Shown here piece by piece: positions 55,848 through 64,000 of a stretch of 64,000 nucleotides of DNA. Both the position numbers and the translations under genes were made by a program. Origin of the DNA: Perspicuibacillus lycopersici (GTDB taxonomy: Bacteria; Bacillota; Bacilli; Bacillales; Caldibacillaceae); contig NZ_JAOUSF010000001.1 of NCBI RefSeq assembly GCF_025660475.1, positions 806,001 through 870,000 on the forward strand, written 5' to 3'. Each line of letters begins with the position of its first letter. The stretch's first letter is position 1. The notes beneath the pieces were generated by a model. That model was not told where the DNA came from. It searched no databases and saw nothing but the letters and a program-made list of their open reading frames with translations.

Positions 55848-58520
55848 TTATTTTCTACTATACCTTGCTTCTAAACCAGCAATTGTCATATTTTCCTTTA
55901 CATCATTATGCGGTATTAGGAGGTAAACCCATTCCTTTCCACCATGTTGAAGTTCATGATTAGTTGCATGTTTACACCATTCTATAGCTGCTGCAGCTTT
56001 TGCTTCTACTTCTTCATCGCCTTCAACTTTATTTGCTGCTTTTAATTCAACAAGGTATTTCTTGCTTTTAGTCTCAACTATAAAATCTGGGTTATATGTT
56101 TGCTTTTGGTTATAATAAATTTTAAGTTGATTCAATGCAGGCTTGAACCATTTTTCAACAGTTGAATCTTGTTCACATATTACTGCAAATCGTCTTTCGT
56201 TTTCTGCATCAAACTTTTGAATTGGATACATACAACGCTTGAATCCACCAAAACTCATACCTCTTATTGCTGAACGATCTTCTACTGGAACATGATAATC
56301 TCTAACTTCCTCATGAATATCTACTGAAAATGTATTTGTCCGAAGTACTTCAAAGTCGCTTCTTACTACCACATCGTATTCAACTTTTGCTTCTTGATAA
56401 TGTTCTAACATTTGAGCATGAATTTTACTGGCTAATAACTGCTGATTATACATTAATACATTCCTTACATCTTCATCATCTTTTAAATATGATCTGAGAT
56501 GATCAATTAATTGTCTAACTAGCTTATACAATAAATCTGCGTGATCCTCATATGAGATATCATCAAAATCCATTAGTCGAGAAATAATATAATCTTCTAA
56601 TGGGTCATTACTATCAATTTCAACTTTTAAATGAAGCACATCCCGATTACGTGTTCTTAATTCTTGCAACATTATCTCTTGGGTAACTGGTAGAAGATTA
56701 ATTCCCGAAACATTTAAATCAAAATCTTGGAATCCCCAAGTAATTTCGTCTTTCGGTTGAAGTATTATCTTTGGTATATCCATTGTTTTTTCAACAATAT
56801 ATTCAGTTACTGTTTCAACAATTTCCTCTATTGCATCGGTCTTATCATCATCAAAAGCCAACTCTAATTGTCCCACTGGATAAGAAGCCTTAACTTCTTG
56901 AACTATTCTCTCTTTAATCTCAGCTTTATTCAACTCTGAATTACTTGAAATATTAGTCATTCGCTGAATAGTTCTAAGGGCAGTCTCTGCAATATTTTGT
57001 TTTACTTCAACACGTTTTTTTACGGCTTCATCTTTACTGTTTATATCATCACCTGCAATTTTTTGCATGATACTTTGTTTTACATTGGATTCAACCGAAA
57101 CAACCTTTTTAGGTCTACTAGCAACGTCCCTACCTATTACAACACCTTTTTTTATAATAGATTCAGGATTATTAGCCTCATCAACAATTTCCTGAAAACG
57201 ATCATGAGCGATGATAGTCAGTCTATCCACAGCCTTAACCTTTGTTCTTTTTCCATAAGGCAAACGTAATCCACGTCCAATAGACTGTTCTACTAATGTT
57301 TTAGAATTTGCGGCGCGTAGTGGGATGATAGTGTATAAATTTGTAACATCCCAACCTTCTTTTAGCTTGTTAACATGGATGACTATTTCTGTATTAGAAG
57401 AGGGATTCTCCAGAGCTAAAAGCTCTTGGATGGTTTCATCCTTTTCTTCTCCAGATTGTTTTGAATGTACAGTAATAACTTTATCTTTATATCTCCCGTC
57501 ATAGAAGTCGTCACCTTTAATTACACTCATTAATCTCTCAGCATGATCAGTATCTTGAGCAACAATTAGTATAAACGGCTTTACAACTAATTGATTATAT
57601 TCTTTTGCATATACTTCCAACTCTACCTTTGTTTCCTCATGCACAAGGATTCCGTCTTCTAACTTTAAGCGTTCCAACTCATCCTCTAAATAATTTGACA
57701 CATCAAAATTCTCACGGGTTGCAACTGTTGGTTCCTTTACGTAGCCATCTTCCATAGCTTTGTATAGAGGGTAACTGTAAATTACGTTATTAAAAGGTAT
57801 AGTACGTTGACCTTTCTCAACTTGAGGTGTTGCTGTTAGTTCCAATCCAAGTACCGGATTCAATTCATTCAATACCTTAACCCCAGCCGAAGCTCTATAT
57901 CTGTGAGATTCATCCATTAGCAATACTAAGTCTGGAAGTGATGATAAGTATTCAAAATAGCTTTCACCAATATATTCGCTAAGTCTTTTAATACGAGGTG
58001 ACTTCCCTCCCCGTACTTCAGAGTTAATCTTTGAGATATTAAAGATATTTATTTTAACTAAATCCTCATTTAATAGAAACATTGCACTTTGTTCATAGTT
58101 ATCACCAGTTATTACAAACGGGGGCTGTGAAGCAAATTGTGAAATACCAGTAAACACATATTTTTTTGTATTTGGTGTAAAATCCTGAATAAGTTTTTCA
58201 TATATCGTTAAATTTGGTGCTAAAACAAAGAAATTCTTAATTCCCTTAGCAAGATATAAATATGAAATGAAAGCCCCCATTAACCGTGTTTTACCGACAC
58301 CAGTTGCTAAAGCAAAACAGATGGAGGGGAACTCCCTTTCAAAATCCTCTACTGAAGGAAAGAGAGTTTTAACCGTGTCTAGCTTTTGTTGCAATTCATC
58401 CGGAGACTTAATTTTTTCAAGTCCGATACTTTCAACTACCTCCGCCAATATTTCTAACGAATCCCGTTGTGGATATCTAAGACTTAAACGGTTTGAAACT
58501 TGATTAACGAACCTATTCAT
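55848..58520 (-). CDS. Type III-like restriction subunit (helicase-nuclease)
   Basis: 890 residues. Superfamily 2 helicase motifs come first: Walker A ATGVGKT at 72-78, DESH at 203-206, LTATP, and a QSIGRGLRLPYGKR motif VI. The C-terminus has a PD-(D/E)XK nuclease: PD at 811-812, then VELK with Glu825 and Lys827. This is the Res architecture of type III restriction. Its start overlaps the methyltransferase stop by 4 bases. It should cut foreign DNA lacking the Mod methylation, after ATP-driven movement. Confidence 0.92.
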   Translation of the reverse strand: MNRFVNQVSNRLSLRYPQRDSLEILAEVVESIGLEKIKSPDELQQKLDTVKTLFPSVEDFEREFPSICFALATGVGKTRLMGAFISYLYLAKGIKNFFVLAPNLTIYEKLIQDFTPNTKKYVFTGISQFASQPPFVITGDNYEQSAMFLLNEDLVKINIFNISKINSEVRGGKSPRIKRLSEYIGESYFEYLSSLPDLVLLMDESHRYRASAGVKVLNELNPVLGLELTATPQVEKGQRTIPFNNVIYSYPLYKAMEDGYVKEPTVATRENFDVSNYLEDELERLKLEDGILVHEETKVELEVYAKEYNQLVVKPFILIVAQDTDHAERLMSVIKGDDFYDGRYKDKVITVHSKQSGEEKDETIQELLALENPSSNTEIVIHVNKLKEGWDVTNLYTIIPLRAANSKTLVEQSIGRGLRLPYGKRTKVKAVDRLTIIAHDRFQEIVDEANNPESIIKKGVVIGRDVASRPKKVVSVESNVKQSIMQKIAGDDINSKDEAVKKRVEVKQNIAETALRTIQRMTNISSNSELNKAEIKERIVQEVKASYPVGQLELAFDDDKTDAIEEIVETVTEYIVEKTMDIPKIILQPKDEITWGFQDFDLNVSGINLLPVTQEIMLQELRTRNRDVLHLKVEIDSNDPLEDYIISRLMDFDDISYEDHADLLYKLVRQLIDHLRSYLKDDEDVRNVLMYNQQLLASKIHAQMLEHYQEAKVEYDVVVRSDFEVLRTNTFSVDIHEEVRDYHVPVEDRSAIRGMSFGGFKRCMYPIQKFDAENERRFAVICEQDSTVEKWFKPALNQLKIYYNQKQTYNPDFIVETKSKKYLVELKAANKVEGDEEVEAKAAAAIEWCKHATNHELQHGGKEWVYLLIPHNDVKENMTIAGLEARYSRK

Positions 58521-60241
58521 TCTTCTACACCCCCATTATCAAACAACTCTATTTGTTCAGCCTCTTTCTCAATAACTGGTAATTGTTCTACATTTAAACT
58601 ATAATCGTCTCTTCCAAACTCACATTTATTTAACACCATTTGAGGAATTTTCTTTAATGTAACATTTGGAAAATCATCCATATTCACATTAAACGCCTTA
58701 CAACAAATTAAAAGGGTTTCATCTTCTTCCATTTGATCAACAATATCAGCAACAATTTGTTGATTTACTAATTGTGTTGTTACATAAATGTAATCTGTTT
58801 CAGTAGATTGGCCATGTTTCCAAAATACGTTTTTATTAGGGTTATAATTAAATCCTTCTAATTTACACATTCCTTCTGCCAACATTTCAGCATTATATTC
58901 CTTACTAATTATCCAATTCCCGTACTTATCTTTCTGAAGTAGACTTGGAGCTAAATTATAAAATCTAAATCCACCCCCACCTTTCCAACCTTCTTCTTGG
59001 CTAATTCCGGTTTGGTCTTTTCCACTAATAACATTTTTAAGTCTTGGTACAATATGGGTTAAACAATGTTCTTTTAATTCAATCATAATCCATTTTCTTC
59101 CCATTTTATGAGCGACTGCCCCTGTGGTACCAGACCCTGCAAAAGAGTCTAAAACCCAATCCCCTTTATTACTGAAATGCTTTAAAATTGTTTGAATTAA
59201 TATTTCTGGTTTTTTTCCACTTTTAAAGTCTACCCCACCTTCGTGTCTACAGTTTCCAAAATTAGACGCTAAATCATAAAAATTTAAAATTGGAAGGTAA
59301 GAAACATTTTCTTCATTTTCATCCTGTCTATCTATTGGAACACCCTGATAATACTTACCTCTTGTTGCGTTAGCCCTTTTAGGGCCAGTAAAATATCTGT
59401 AGCCTTTACCATCATCCCCAATATCAAAGACCTTATATAAACATCCAAGTCCATCAATATCTTTTCTATCCCCTAAATAATCTCTAAAAAAGCGCCCAGA
59501 AGAATTCCCATCTAAAACTGAACCTGATGCCCATATTTCTTTTAATCCCTCTAGAGTTCCTTCACCCTTCTTAATCTCATAATCATCACTATTGAAAACT
59601 ATTACTTTCTTTCCACCTAATTTGATTTCTTTCCCCGTTCCTTTTTCCTCTATATAATAACAAAACTTATCATAGTCATAGTCTTTTTCTAATTTGTTTG
59701 GCTTTGCTAAAGGACTTTTTCTATATACCAAGATATGTTCAATCTGCTTGTGAAAAGCCATATCTTCTTTTAATGTTTTATCGGGGTATCTTACTTGAAT
59801 GTATAATGTTGTTAAATAGTTACTTCTTCCAAATATTTCATCCATTAATACTTTTAAATATGCACCTTCTGATTCGTCTATATGAACACAGATAAACCCA
59901 TCTTCGGATAGTAATGTTCTTATAATTTGTAAACGTTCTTTCATTAAATTTAACCATATAGAATGTTCTAAGGAATCATCATAATGTTCAAATGCGTTCC
60001 CAGTATTATAAGGAGGATCAATATAAACACATTTTATTAATCCGGTAAATTCCTGTTCAAGTGCTTTTAAAGCCAATAGATTATCACCAAAAATTAATCT
60101 ATTATCAAAAAAATCATCATCTGAGTATTTCTTATCAGCATGAAAGGAATATTTTTGATCTTCAAGTAATATTCTAGGTTCTAGAATATGTTTTTCATCT
60201 TTTCCAATCCATGTAAGTTCCAACCTTGTTTTCTTAGACAT
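58517..60241 (-). CDS. Type III-like DNA N6-adenine methyltransferase (Mod)
   Basis: 574 residues, beta-class amino-methyltransferase: catalytic motif DPPY at 75-78 in YIDPPYNTG comes before the SAM-binding motif FAGSGTTG at about 367-374. The roughly 250 residues between them form the target-recognition region, and the recognition site cannot be read from sequence. The start ATG 60241 follows AGAGGTG; the longer frame has no site. It is between the SNF2 helicase and Res genes, with 11 and -4 base spacing. Confidence 0.92.
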   Translation of the reverse strand: MSKKTRLELTWIGKDEKHILEPRILLEDQKYSFHADKKYSDDDFFDNRLIFGDNLLALKALEQEFTGLIKCVYIDPPYNTGNAFEHYDDSLEHSIWLNLMKERLQIIRTLLSEDGFICVHIDESEGAYLKVLMDEIFGRSNYLTTLYIQVRYPDKTLKEDMAFHKQIEHILVYRKSPLAKPNKLEKDYDYDKFCYYIEEKGTGKEIKLGGKKVIVFNSDDYEIKKGEGTLEGLKEIWASGSVLDGNSSGRFFRDYLGDRKDIDGLGCLYKVFDIGDDGKGYRYFTGPKRANATRGKYYQGVPIDRQDENEENVSYLPILNFYDLASNFGNCRHEGGVDFKSGKKPEILIQTILKHFSNKGDWVLDSFAGSGTTGAVAHKMGRKWIMIELKEHCLTHIVPRLKNVISGKDQTGISQEEGWKGGGGFRFYNLAPSLLQKDKYGNWIISKEYNAEMLAEGMCKLEGFNYNPNKNVFWKHGQSTETDYIYVTTQLVNQQIVADIVDQMEEDETLLICCKAFNVNMDDFPNVTLKKIPQMVLNKCEFGRDDYSLNVEQLPVIEKEAEQIELFDNGGVEE

Positions 60242-60252
60242 TAGAACACCTC

Positions 60253-63114
60253 TTAAATTATTCTCCATTTCAAAGCAAACAAATGCTGCTTTGTTACCTT
60301 CTGTTGCAGTTTTGCTTCTATTTCCTCGAACAGAGTATCCTTCTGTTCATCAATTTGATCTTGCTGGTCATATAAATTACGGCGCATATCATTGCGCTTT
60401 TTCTCTAGTTCTTTAATTTTCTTATTCATTTCTAATTTTTCTTGAATATTTCGGATTGTTTTTGAATCTTTTTTTAGGTAGTCAATCTCAACTGAAACTT
60501 CATCAATTTCCACTTCTAGTTTTACTTTTAAATCTTTTGCCCATTTATCTAATTTTTCTAATTCAGAATCCATATATTCAGCAGTACGCTCCATTATATT
60601 GTTCAAGACAGCATCTTCTTGACATTCTCTAATATAACCTAACGTATTTTCAATAGAACCCGGAACTATAATATCCTCATGATCCGTAGCAGGCAATAAA
60701 AACAATTTCTCACAAATATCTTGATCAAGTTGATTACTGTTAGTATCAACTGCCGAGAAAATAAGATGCTGCTCTGTTTCAACAGATTCTATGTTTATTA
60801 CATCCAGACTGAGCCAACCTTCTTTCCCAATCAGAGATTCTAGAACGCTAATCTTACCCTCATAGTCACTGTACATAAACGTAATTTCTTTTGGTTTTAG
60901 ACTTCGCTTTTTAGCTTTCTCTACCCACAAATTCGCAAGTGGGTGTGATAAACGAAAATGAACTACATTTTCACTATTTTGTTCTTTTTTCATACGAGAA
61001 ATAAACTGATATTTTTTATTATCTTTAGTGAAACTCAAAGATGCATCGTCAAAAACAGCTTCCTTTTGACCTTCTATTTTAGAAAGATTCCACAAAAATC
61101 TCTCAAGACGATTCATTTGTATACTAGTTTGTTCAAAATGGTCTCTCAGTTTTTCTCTTACTTCATCATCAAAGTTTTCCATAAGGCTGCTTCTTGTTTC
61201 TTGCATTTTATTACGGATCTGTTCATCTAACTCTTCCTGTAGTTGAGAAAATGCTGAATTAATTTCCTCAGATGTTCTACAAGTTTGATATATTTCTTGA
61301 ATGCGTTTTTCAAAGTCTACTCCGGATTCTAAAGTACCTAAAACCTCATCAGATGATCCAAATACCCCATCGAAAAGCTTAAACTTTTCAGAAAGAAGCT
61401 CAAATACTCGCTTATCAGCAGCATTCTTACTGTTTAAAAAGTTAATAACAACAACATCATGTTTTTGACCATAGCGATGGCAACGGCCGATTCGTTGCTC
61501 AACCCTTTGTGGATTCCACGGTAAATCATAATTTACTATTAGACTACAAAATTGAAGATTAATTCCTTCAGAAGCTGATTCCGTTGCAATTAAAATAGAT
61601 GCATGTTCCCGAAAATATTCAACTAATGCAGCACGCATATCGGCTGTTTTTGAACCGGTTATTTTATCATCATTTTGGTGTTTTTCAAGCCACCATTGAT
61701 AAATTTTTTTTGCTTCAGGATCAGAATTTTGTCCATTGAACAGGACAACATTATATCCCTTATATTCAAGCATTTCTTTTAAATAATTCTGGGTTCTTCT
61801 TGATTCTGTAAAAATAACTGCTTTTTCATTAGCTTTAATTTCTCTCATTTTTTCAAAGCCAGACTCTAGAGCTAAGAGTAATGCATCCCCTTTTGCATTC
61901 TCAGTTATTGATTTTGCTAAATTATAATAGGATTGCAATTCTTGTTTTTCTTTTAAGATTAGCGCATGTTTCTCTTCTTCTGTAAGATCATTAATATCTA
62001 ATTCCTCAAAGGAATCATCCCATTCTTCCAATGTATCATCAAATTCGTCTACATCATTGTAAAATTCTTTGTTAATTCCTAGATTGCCCACATTATTACC
62101 CTGTAATAAATCATCAAGCCTTCTAATAAGCGATTGAAGAGTATCCGAAAGCGCAAAAGAGGAAGAGGCAAGAATTTTACGTACGACAAGCGTCATTAAT
62201 GACCTTTGGGCCTTCGGGAGTGCAAATAGTACTTCTCTTTGTAAGTAAGAAGAAACCCTTTCATATAGCGCCCACTCTGCTTCAGTTGGAATAAATGTCT
62301 GTGTAATAGGAATCCGCTGTGTATAATTTACATACTCCGTCACTTGTCTTCGGAGTGTTCGGTGGCAGACTGGTTTAATACGTTGTTTTAAGTCTATAAA
62401 ATCAGCTTGAGACATTTCCCTTGAGCCTCTTGAGAATTGTTTTCTAAATGTTGTCTCGTCACCAAAAATATGTGGGTCAATAAAGCTAACCAACCCATAC
62501 AATTCCATTAGAGAATTCTGCAATGGTGTAGCAGTTAGCAAGATTTTAGGAAATCCTTCTGTAGCAGAACGTAAAGCTCGTCCTATTTTATTTGATTTTT
62601 TATAAACATTTCTTAACCGGTGGGCTTCATCAATAATGACCAAGTCCCAATTAACTCTTTTTAATTCCGAATCTTTGTTTCTAGCAAACTGAAATGAAGT
62701 AATAACTGCTAGGTCTTGTTGATGGAAAGGATTTGAAACGCCAGACCGTTGCATTTCATTAAAGTTTTTACTTTCTAGAATCATTGAAGGGATATAAAAT
62801 TTCTCCATTAGTTCCTGATTCCACTGCTTACGTAGTGGAGGGGGAACAATTATTAAAATTTTCCTTTTGCGCTCGGCCCACAGTTGGCTGATAATTAATC
62901 CAGCTTCAATCGTCTTTCCTAAGCCTACTTCATCTGCAAGTAACGCCCCTCTATCCAATGGCGCACGGAATGCAAACAAAGCAGCCTCTACCTGATGTGG
63001 ATTCAAATCTACTGTAGCATTTATTAAAGACTGGCTTAAACGCCCTACGGAAGAAGCAGAGCTTTGTTTTGTTAGTTCATATGCATAATACTGACTATGA
63101 AAATTTGTACTCAT
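60253..63114 (-). CDS. SNF2-family helicase (RapA/DrmD-like)
   Basis: 953 residues. The SNF2 ATPase lies at about 40-600: Walker A DEVGLGKT at 61-68, DEAH at 162-165, LLTATPLQNS, then the C-terminal helicase half with ATESASEGINLQFC and the motif VI segment RVEQRIGRCHRYGQKH. A DEAH-region insertion with acidic residues precedes the second lobe. The last 270 residues are charged and coiled-coil-like. Start ATG 63114 follows GGAGGG. SNF2 helicases of this type occur in DISARM (DrmD) and in some restriction loci; here it heads a Mod-Res operon and would remodel DNA or assist restriction. Confidence 0.88.
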   Translation of the reverse strand: MSTNFHSQYYAYELTKQSSASSVGRLSQSLINATVDLNPHQVEAALFAFRAPLDRGALLADEVGLGKTIEAGLIISQLWAERKRKILIIVPPPLRKQWNQELMEKFYIPSMILESKNFNEMQRSGVSNPFHQQDLAVITSFQFARNKDSELKRVNWDLVIIDEAHRLRNVYKKSNKIGRALRSATEGFPKILLTATPLQNSLMELYGLVSFIDPHIFGDETTFRKQFSRGSREMSQADFIDLKQRIKPVCHRTLRRQVTEYVNYTQRIPITQTFIPTEAEWALYERVSSYLQREVLFALPKAQRSLMTLVVRKILASSSFALSDTLQSLIRRLDDLLQGNNVGNLGINKEFYNDVDEFDDTLEEWDDSFEELDINDLTEEEKHALILKEKQELQSYYNLAKSITENAKGDALLLALESGFEKMREIKANEKAVIFTESRRTQNYLKEMLEYKGYNVVLFNGQNSDPEAKKIYQWWLEKHQNDDKITGSKTADMRAALVEYFREHASILIATESASEGINLQFCSLIVNYDLPWNPQRVEQRIGRCHRYGQKHDVVVINFLNSKNAADKRVFELLSEKFKLFDGVFGSSDEVLGTLESGVDFEKRIQEIYQTCRTSEEINSAFSQLQEELDEQIRNKMQETRSSLMENFDDEVREKLRDHFEQTSIQMNRLERFLWNLSKIEGQKEAVFDDASLSFTKDNKKYQFISRMKKEQNSENVVHFRLSHPLANLWVEKAKKRSLKPKEITFMYSDYEGKISVLESLIGKEGWLSLDVINIESVETEQHLIFSAVDTNSNQLDQDICEKLFLLPATDHEDIIVPGSIENTLGYIRECQEDAVLNNIMERTAEYMDSELEKLDKWAKDLKVKLEVEIDEVSVEIDYLKKDSKTIRNIQEKLEMNKKIKELEKKRNDMRRNLYDQQDQIDEQKDTLFEEIEAKLQQKVTKQHLFALKWRII

Positions 63115-63446
63115 CTTGCCCTCCAAAGGATCGCACCATATTTTAGATATCTGGATATCTGAGGTATCTCTATATAAAGAATTGAAATGTATACAGAAAA
63201 ATAACAGTTTATTTGCATATTATTTTACCATATATAAATTTCTCTGCTGTTTAATTTTACCTATATATTCCAAGACAAATATATAAAAAAAGTGGTATCA
63301 TCGAAATCTCCTACTGACTCACCTATCCTTAATAATAGACCACCAACCTTGTCACTTTGAACGGTATTTTGCGCATATTTTAAATACTATTTTGCACGAG
63401 ATGAAATATAAAAATCTATCTTCATGTAAAAGATAGATTTTAATAA
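63115..63446. other. Region between SNF2 gene and transposition ATPase, with direct repeats
   Basis: About 330 AT-rich bases. Two copies of TATTTTGC lie 23 bp apart at 63365 and 63388, close to the 3' end of the TniB-like gene. Spaced repeats of this kind are found at the ends of Tn7/Tn5053-like transposons, where the transposase binds. The evidence is short and could be chance. An AGATATC-rich segment near 63144-63165 forms a small inverted repeat. Confidence 0.35.
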
Positions 63447-64000
63447 TTACTTGATTCCGATAACTAAACTGTCTCGTGCAGCTTCAACAACTTCTGTTGT
63501 AATGGTTTCAAGATTATTAATTTCAAGTATCCTTTCAATCTGGGTGAAGAGTCTTTGTATAAGCCTGAAGTTTCCTCCAGTAATCTTAATAATACTAGTT
63601 ATTGCTTCGTAATCAGAAAAATCTTCAAGTTTTATAGAAAGTCCTAACTCTTCCCATTTATACTCCAAAATATGATGAGCTTCATCTTTACTGAGTTTAT
63701 CAAACTCATGGGCAAATCCAATTCTGGAATAAAGTTGAGGATATCGAGCTAATCTTTTCTCAATTCCAGGCATTCCGATCAATATCATTGCTAAGTCATT
63801 TCGATCATATAAATCCCTTAGTTGTTCCAAATTTTGCACTTTTAATCGATCTATTTCGTCAACAATTATAAGATCAATATCTTCATAAGTATCAGTAGAA
63901 TATTCTTCTTCCCCTCCGTTATTTACCTTATAAATAGCTTTAGTCATACCCATTTTACCACCAATAATACTAATTTCGTCAGTCATTTTAGTAGCACGTA
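63447..64000 (-). CDS. TniB/TnsC-like transposition ATPase, C-terminal part (cut by window edge)
   Basis: The frame stays open through the right window edge: the residues before the first internal Met read RATK, so the true start and the Walker A motif lie outside. About 184 residues are visible. Walker B and sensor regions are present (IDLIIVDEIDRLK, AMILIGMPGIEKRLARYPQLYSRIGF), followed by the helical lid typical of AAA+ ATPases that work with Mu/Tn552/Tn7-type transposases. The partner transposase would be upstream, beyond 64000. It suggests the neighbouring defence genes are transposon cargo. Confidence 0.78.
   Translation of the reverse strand, partial: RATKMTDEISIIGGKMGMTKAIYKVNNGGEEEYSTDTYEDIDLIIVDEIDRLKVQNLEQLRDLYDRNDLAMILIGMPGIEKRLARYPQLYSRIGFAHEFDKLSKDEAHHILEYKWEELGLSIKLEDFSDYEAITSIIKITGGNFRLIQRLFTQIERILEINNLETITTEVVEAARDSLVIGIK

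Noticed and set aside
60253..63114. DISARM system
   Set aside because: Only an SNF2 helicase and a methyltransferase are shared with DISARM; drmA, drmB and drmC are not present in the window.

Overview
The window is AT-rich and reads as a chromosomal segment of an aerobic, spore-forming Bacillaceae species, probably of the Oceanobacillus/Gracilibacillus/Virgibacillus type. Support comes from strong GGAGG ribosome sites, the KhtTU, GlpP and DhaKLM gene sets, a second histidyl-tRNA synthetase of the kind found in the Bacillus cereus group, and a gamma-type spore protein. The species assignment is inference. No rRNA, tRNA or CRISPR array was seen.

Region 1 (1-13.5 kb) is a carbohydrate-use locus. 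A leftward operon encodes a LacI repressor, a GH35 beta-galactosidase-like enzyme, a lipoprotein sugar-binding protein, a very large second binding protein with extra beta-sandwich-like modules, and the start of an ABC permease cut by the window edge. Next to it lie an EEP-fold hydrolase, a cytoplasmic Cys-type sulfatase, a GH144-like membrane-anchored glycosidase and the formylglycine-generating enzyme that would activate the sulfatase. Four related operator-like palindromes centred on AACGTT lie before these genes and suggest one shared LacI regulon.

Region 2 (13.6-24.2 kb) holds the KhtTU potassium/proton antiporter, a degenerate tyrosine recombinase, a secreted modular GH5 glucanase preceded by two identical palindromes exactly 200 bp apart, and hisS2. 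hisS2 is preceded by a short leader peptide with three consecutive His codons and a terminator, i.e. an apparent ribosome-mediated attenuator. MBL-fold, DUF1801, PfpI and GNAT genes follow.

Region 3 (24.2-32 kb) is a complete glycerol/dihydroxyacetone module: glpP, glpD, dhaK, dhaL, dhaM, glpF and glpK. Leader terminators before glpF and glpD are the expected GlpP targets, and a cre site overlaps the glpF promoter.

Region 4 (32-46.7 kb) contains an ABC-2 exporter, a lipoprotein, a Gln-rich gamma-SASP-like protein, a DHA2 drug transporter, and a sensing module (membrane-anchored sugar-binding protein, YesM-type kinase, YesN-type regulator) beside an SSS symporter and a tiny membrane protein. 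An alpha/beta hydrolase, two tandem hairpins with matching 12-nt loops, and an ArsR regulator with an unusual SRPBCC-PDZ fusion complete it. Two copies of a dispersed inverted-repeat element lie at 35.7 and 46.9 kb.

Region 5 (47.4-64 kb) is a defence island, all leftward. One operon joins a Gabija-like pair (OLD-type ATPase/TOPRIM nuclease plus UvrD helicase) to an Abi_C-type and an AbiJ-type abortive-infection gene. A second operon encodes an SNF2 helicase, a type III-like N6-adenine methyltransferase and a DEAD/PD-(D/E)XK restriction subunit. Between them are tiny ORFs, orphan terminators and gene-poor DNA. At the right edge is the 3' part of a TniB/TnsC-like transposition ATPase, hinting that the island is carried by a transposon.
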